This document shows positions 61,474-64,000 of a stretch of 64,000 bases of DNA, one piece after another (within the stretch, counting starts at the first letter, position 1; every line of letters begins with the position of its first letter). The DNA is taken from contig CAVSDD010000004.1 of assembly GCA_963726795.1 (NCBI GenBank), forward strand, positions 682,001-746,000. The letters are read 5' to 3'. The notes under the pieces were generated by a model. That model was not told the origin of the DNA and ran no database searches. It saw only the letters and a program-made list of their open reading frames with translations. Both the position numbers and the translations under genes were made by a program. The stretch is from Hyphomicrobium_A sp963726795. Its GTDB lineage: Bacteria; Pseudomonadota; Alphaproteobacteria; Rhizobiales; Hyphomicrobiaceae.

Positions 61474-61698
61474 ATGAAGACCGATCCCGACCTCCATCCC
61501 GACTATCACCAGATCAAGGTGATAATGACCGATGGAACCCAGTTCATCACCTATTCGACGTACGGCAAGGAAGGCGACGAGATCCACCTCGATATCGATC
61601 CCACCTCGCATCCCGCATGGACCGGCGGCGATCAGCGCCTGATGGACCGCGGCGGCCGTCTGTCGCGCTTCAAGAAGAAGTTCGAAGGCATGTTCTAG
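61474..61698 (+). CDS. rpmE: Ribosomal protein bL31
   Basis: A 74-residue L31: MKTDPDLHPDYHQIKVIMTDG, TYGKEGDEIHLDIDPTSHPAWTG, then GRLSRFKKKFEGM. It lacks the CxxC zinc residues of C+ forms, as is usual in alphaproteobacteria. The start at 61474 replaces a longer frame. A strong terminator follows at 61743-61778. Confidence 0.96.
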   Translation: MKTDPDLHPDYHQIKVIMTDGTQFITYSTYGKEGDEIHLDIDPTSHPAWTGGDQRLMDRGGRLSRFKKKFEGMF

Positions 61699-61742
61699 GC
61701 GCCTGCTTAAAGCCCTAGGCTCCGATTGATCTCCGAAACGCA

Positions 61743-61778
61743 GACAAGCCCGGCTCGCCGCCGGGCTTGTCCATTTTT
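61743..61778 (+). terminator. Rho-independent terminator after rpmE
   Basis: A 12-base perfect stem (GACAAGCCCGGC / GCCGGGCTTGTC, loop TCGCC) followed by CATTTTTAC, 45 bases after the rpmE stop. Confidence 0.9.
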
Positions 61779-61805
61779 ACGAGCAACTTCAGCGATCTTC
61801 GCGGT

Positions 61806-62363
61806 TTAGCGGCTGAAGGCGACGCGCAGGCGGTCCATCTGCACGCCGACCGGATTGTCGAGGGCGGGAGTGGAGACGACATCGTCGAGGTTGATGCTCA
61901 AAGCGCGGTCGAGCCGCACGATACGGTCGTGCAACGCGTAGCTCTCCGTCACCAGCGTTTGCAGTGCCTCGGGAAGCGAGGCGAAGCCCTGTACGTGCGT
62001 CGGCCGGGCCGGCGCCTCTAAGCCGAAGTTCTGGCGTTTGCTCTGGGCGTCGCTCTCGCTCATGTCGCCGAGCTTGATCGCACGGCGGACGAGAAGCCAG
62101 GAGGCCAGATCCAGCAGCCGCGTCGTGAGCCGCATGCTCTCGGCGGTGTAGAGGACGCTGACGGAGGGCGGCAGCTGCTTCGACTGGGCACGCCCGGGGC
62201 CTTCAAGGTAGGCGGCAACGCGCTCAACAAGCGCCATGCCGTCCCTGAAGACTATGTCGAATTGCTCGGATGCTTGAAACCGCTCTCCGAAGGAGACGGT
62301 AACGTTGCTGGGCGCCAAGGCACCCTTTACGCGAGAACTTTTGTTCATGACTTGATTTGGCAC
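61806..62363 (-). CDS. DUF1465 protein, RcdA-like
   Basis: A 185-residue helical protein of the DUF1465 family, which includes RcdA, the Caulobacter adaptor that helps ClpXP degrade CtrA. Matching segments: SFGERFQASEQFDIVFRDGMALVERVAAYLEGPGR, LYTAESMRLTTRLLDLASWLL and ESYALHDRIVRLDRAL. The GTG at 62363 has AGGTGA six bases upstream; an ATG five codons in (62348) is an alternative. Role in cell-cycle proteolysis is inferred from family. Confidence 0.85.
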   Translation of the reverse strand: MPNQVMNKSSRVKGALAPSNVTVSFGERFQASEQFDIVFRDGMALVERVAAYLEGPGRAQSKQLPPSVSVLYTAESMRLTTRLLDLASWLLVRRAIKLGDMSESDAQSKRQNFGLEAPARPTHVQGFASLPEALQTLVTESYALHDRIVRLDRALSINLDDVVSTPALDNPVGVQMDRLRVAFSR

Positions 62364-62464
62364 AACTACTCACCTGCGGGTCAGGTTACCACGCCCCCAC
62401 CCTCGCAGGCCATAGTTAACAACATGGCCAAAAGCGGGGCGAACGGCTCCTGTATCTGTTGATG

Positions 62465-62493
62465 CAAAAAAAGAGCCGCTTTGCAGCGGCTCT
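62465..62493 (-). terminator. Leftward rho-independent terminator
   Basis: On the minus strand AGAGCCGCT-GCAA-AGCGGCTCT (62493-62472) is followed by TTTTTTT (62471-62465). It sits 209 bases after the DUF1192 gene end and stops leftward transcription before the RcdA-like gene. Confidence 0.88.
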
Positions 62494-62701
62494 GAAGTCA
62501 ACAGGGAGGCGTCAAACAGAGTGGCAGGCGCCACTCGGGATCCAGAAGACTGGATAACGGGAAGTTACCCCCCTAACCCTAACAATTCGTAAACGTGAAG
62601 GGGCTCGCAACCGCGCCGCCGCTAACGTTTGCCGCGCGGTTCATGCCGACATGAACCAGGGACAATCCCGGACAAGCGCGACATGTCCGCAGGATTTCCG
62701 C

Positions 62702-62890
62702 TTAACGCTTGAACAGCGCGCTCGCAGCGTTTTCGTGCCGGCGCTTCGTCTCGAGCTCGGTTTTTACGCGTGTGATTTCGCGCTCGAGCGCGCCGATCCG
62801 GGCTTCAAGCTCCGCGACCGACAGCGTCTCGAGATTGTCGCCGATCGCCGCGCCGGCTGCCGGCTTGGGCCTGGCTTCATCCCAGTCCAT
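62702..62890 (-). CDS. DUF1192 small coiled-coil protein
   Basis: A 62-residue protein: MDWDEARPKP start, then TLSVAELEARIGALEREITRVKTELETKR, one coiled-coil helix. This is the DUF1192 pattern found as one small gene in most Hyphomicrobiales, usually beside an NAD(P)H quinone oxidoreductase as here. Ribosome site AAGGAG precedes the ATG. Function unknown. Confidence 0.87.
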   Translation of the reverse strand: MDWDEARPKPAAGAAIGDNLETLSVAELEARIGALEREITRVKTELETKRRHENAASALFKR

Positions 62891-63028
62891 GGGAGCTCCT
62901 TATCGTTGGTGCCCGCGCGCTCGCCTTGGTCGACTGTGCGACAACTCATTCTCGTCCACAACCCGTGCCGCTTGTATCGCGCGCGCCGCTCGGGCATCTC
63001 TCGGCACGACTTAAGGAAAGGATTAGGC

Positions 63029-64000
63029 ATGTCCGAGCTGCCAGCCACGATGACCGCCATCGCAATCGCGGGTAAAGGCGGCCCGGAAGTCTTGCAACCC
63101 GTGAGACTGCCGGTACCGCAACCGAGGCCCGGGCAGCTTCTGATCAAGGTCGCGGCGGCGGGCGTCAATCGTCCCGATCTGATGCAGCGCATGGGGCATT
63201 ATCCCGCGCCCAAGGGCCATTCCGAGATCCCGGGGCTTGAGGTTGCCGGCACCGTCGCGGCGCTTGGAGATAACGCGCTTCGCTTTCGCGAGGGCGACAA
63301 GGTGATGGCGCTCGTCAGCGGCGGCGGCTACGCCGAATACTGCCTCGCCGAAGCCACTTCTTGCCTGCCGGTGCCTGCCAACCTCAGCTTGAGCGAGGCC
63401 GCTGCCATACCGGAAGGCTACTTCACGGTGTGGCACAATGTATTTGAGCGTGGCGCCCTCAAAAGCGGCGAATGGTTCCTGATGCACGGGGGCACGAGCG
63501 GCATCGGCGTCGCCGCCATTCAGCTCGCGCACGCGCTCGGCGCCAAAGTGATCGCGACCGCCGGCTCGCCCGAGAAGTGCGAGGCCATCGTTAAGCTCGG
63601 AGCGGCGCGCGCTGTAGACTACAGCCGCGAAGACTTCGTCGAGGCCGTGAAGGCCGAAACCGGCGGGCGAGGCGTGGACGTCATCCTCGACATCGTCGGC
63701 GGCGATTATGTCGAGCGCAACATCCGCTCGCTCGCCGACGACGGACGCCTCGTGAACATCGCCTTCCAGAAGGGGTCGAAGGTCTCCATCGATATGATGC
63801 GCGTGATGCTGAAGCGGCTCACGCTGACAGGGTCGACGCTGCGGATCCGGTCCAACGAGGTTAAGGCCGCGATCGCGCGCGCGGTCGAGGAGCGCGTTTT
63901 GCCGCTGCTGAGCGAGGGAAAAATACGCGTCGTAATCGACGCCACCTACCCCCTTGCCGAAGCCGCCAAGGCACACGCACGTCTGGAAGAAAGCCACATT
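63029..64000 (+). CDS. NAD(P)H quinone oxidoreductase, zeta-crystallin type (partial)
   Basis: The frame is open from ATG 63029 to the window edge (324 codons, C-terminus missing by perhaps a few residues). It is a zinc-free medium-chain dehydrogenase of the quinone reductase (TIGR02824/PIG3-like) group: AAAGVNRPDLMQRMGHYP, GLEVAGTVAALG, EGYFTVWHNVF, Rossmann loop GTSGIGVAAIQLAHALGAKVIATAGS. It reduces quinones with NADPH. Divergent from DUF1192; ribosome site AAGGAAAGG. Confidence 0.9.
   Translation, partial: MSELPATMTAIAIAGKGGPEVLQPVRLPVPQPRPGQLLIKVAAAGVNRPDLMQRMGHYPAPKGHSEIPGLEVAGTVAALGDNALRFREGDKVMALVSGGGYAEYCLAEATSCLPVPANLSLSEAAAIPEGYFTVWHNVFERGALKSGEWFLMHGGTSGIGVAAIQLAHALGAKVIATAGSPEKCEAIVKLGAARAVDYSREDFVEAVKAETGGRGVDVILDIVGGDYVERNIRSLADDGRLVNIAFQKGSKVSIDMMRVMLKRLTLTGSTLRIRSNEVKAAIARAVEERVLPLLSEGKIRVVIDATYPLAEAAKAHARLEESHI

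Overview
The window looks like chromosomal DNA of a GC-rich alphaproteobacterium, most likely of the Hyphomicrobiales. The case rests on a complete PhyR/NepR/EcfG general stress response cassette, an RcdA-like DUF1465 protein next to rpmE, a DUF1192 gene divergent from a quinone oxidoreductase, and a SigF/NrsF-linked bufferin locus. I see no rRNA, tRNA, CRISPR array, transposase or prophage block. Two small inverted-repeat elements are the only mobile-looking DNA.

Layout. 1-4.9 kb: secreted and membrane proteins around a four-gene operon (Tat-exported metallophosphoesterase, cupredoxin, ECF sigma factor, cysteine-free anti-sigma factor). 5.0-7.2 kb: eutBC, ethanolamine ammonia-lyase without microcompartment genes. 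7.2-15.4 kb: small envelope and stress proteins (DUF4189, a DUF883/holin-like trio, AI-2E-family permease, a dynamin-like membrane GTPase, PRC-barrel, a Gly/His-rich secreted protein broken by an in-frame TGA, DUF892). 15.6-21.5 kb: the stress regulators (single-domain response regulator, Crp/Fnr regulator, HWE kinase, NepR, EcfG, PhyR) and a DUF1328 protein. 21.6-25.7 kb: DoxX, NrsF and a frameshifted SigF on one strand and bufABC (copper-binding modified peptide system) on the other. 25.7-33.3 kb: mdtABC-like RND pump. 33.6-36.5 kb: Hsp20 and Lon. 36.9-49.8 kb: polysaccharide and sugar-nucleotide genes (ManC, glycosyltransferase, asparagine synthetase, O-antigen ligase/polymerase, divergent CysN-CysC fusion, SIS isomerase, UDP-glucuronate epimerase) ending in a threonine-degradation pair (Tdh/Kbl). 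49.8-56.3 kb: CHRD, class I aldolase, heme-binding-like protein, HdeD, ThiE-like, Sel1 repeats, inositol monophosphatase. 56.4-61.2 kb: a MotA/ExbB-like plus OmpA/MotB-like stator pair split by two palindromic elements, a coiled-coil protein and an MsbA-like ABC exporter. 61.4-64.0 kb: rpmE, RcdA-like, DUF1192 and a quinone oxidoreductase cut by the window end.

The main connecting theme is stress regulation. Nine perfect EcfG-type promoter motifs (GGAAC-N16/17-CGTT) lie just upstream of genes here: phyR, nepR-ecfG, the HWE kinase, DUF892, PRC-barrel, DUF1328, two small membrane proteins and the coiled-coil protein. Chance predicts about one. The GSR regulators thus appear to sit inside a physically clustered regulon.

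Three genes (sigF, kbl, a motA-like gene) each carry one apparent extra base, and one has an in-frame TGA. These may be real lesions or sequence errors and should be checked before biology is built on them.
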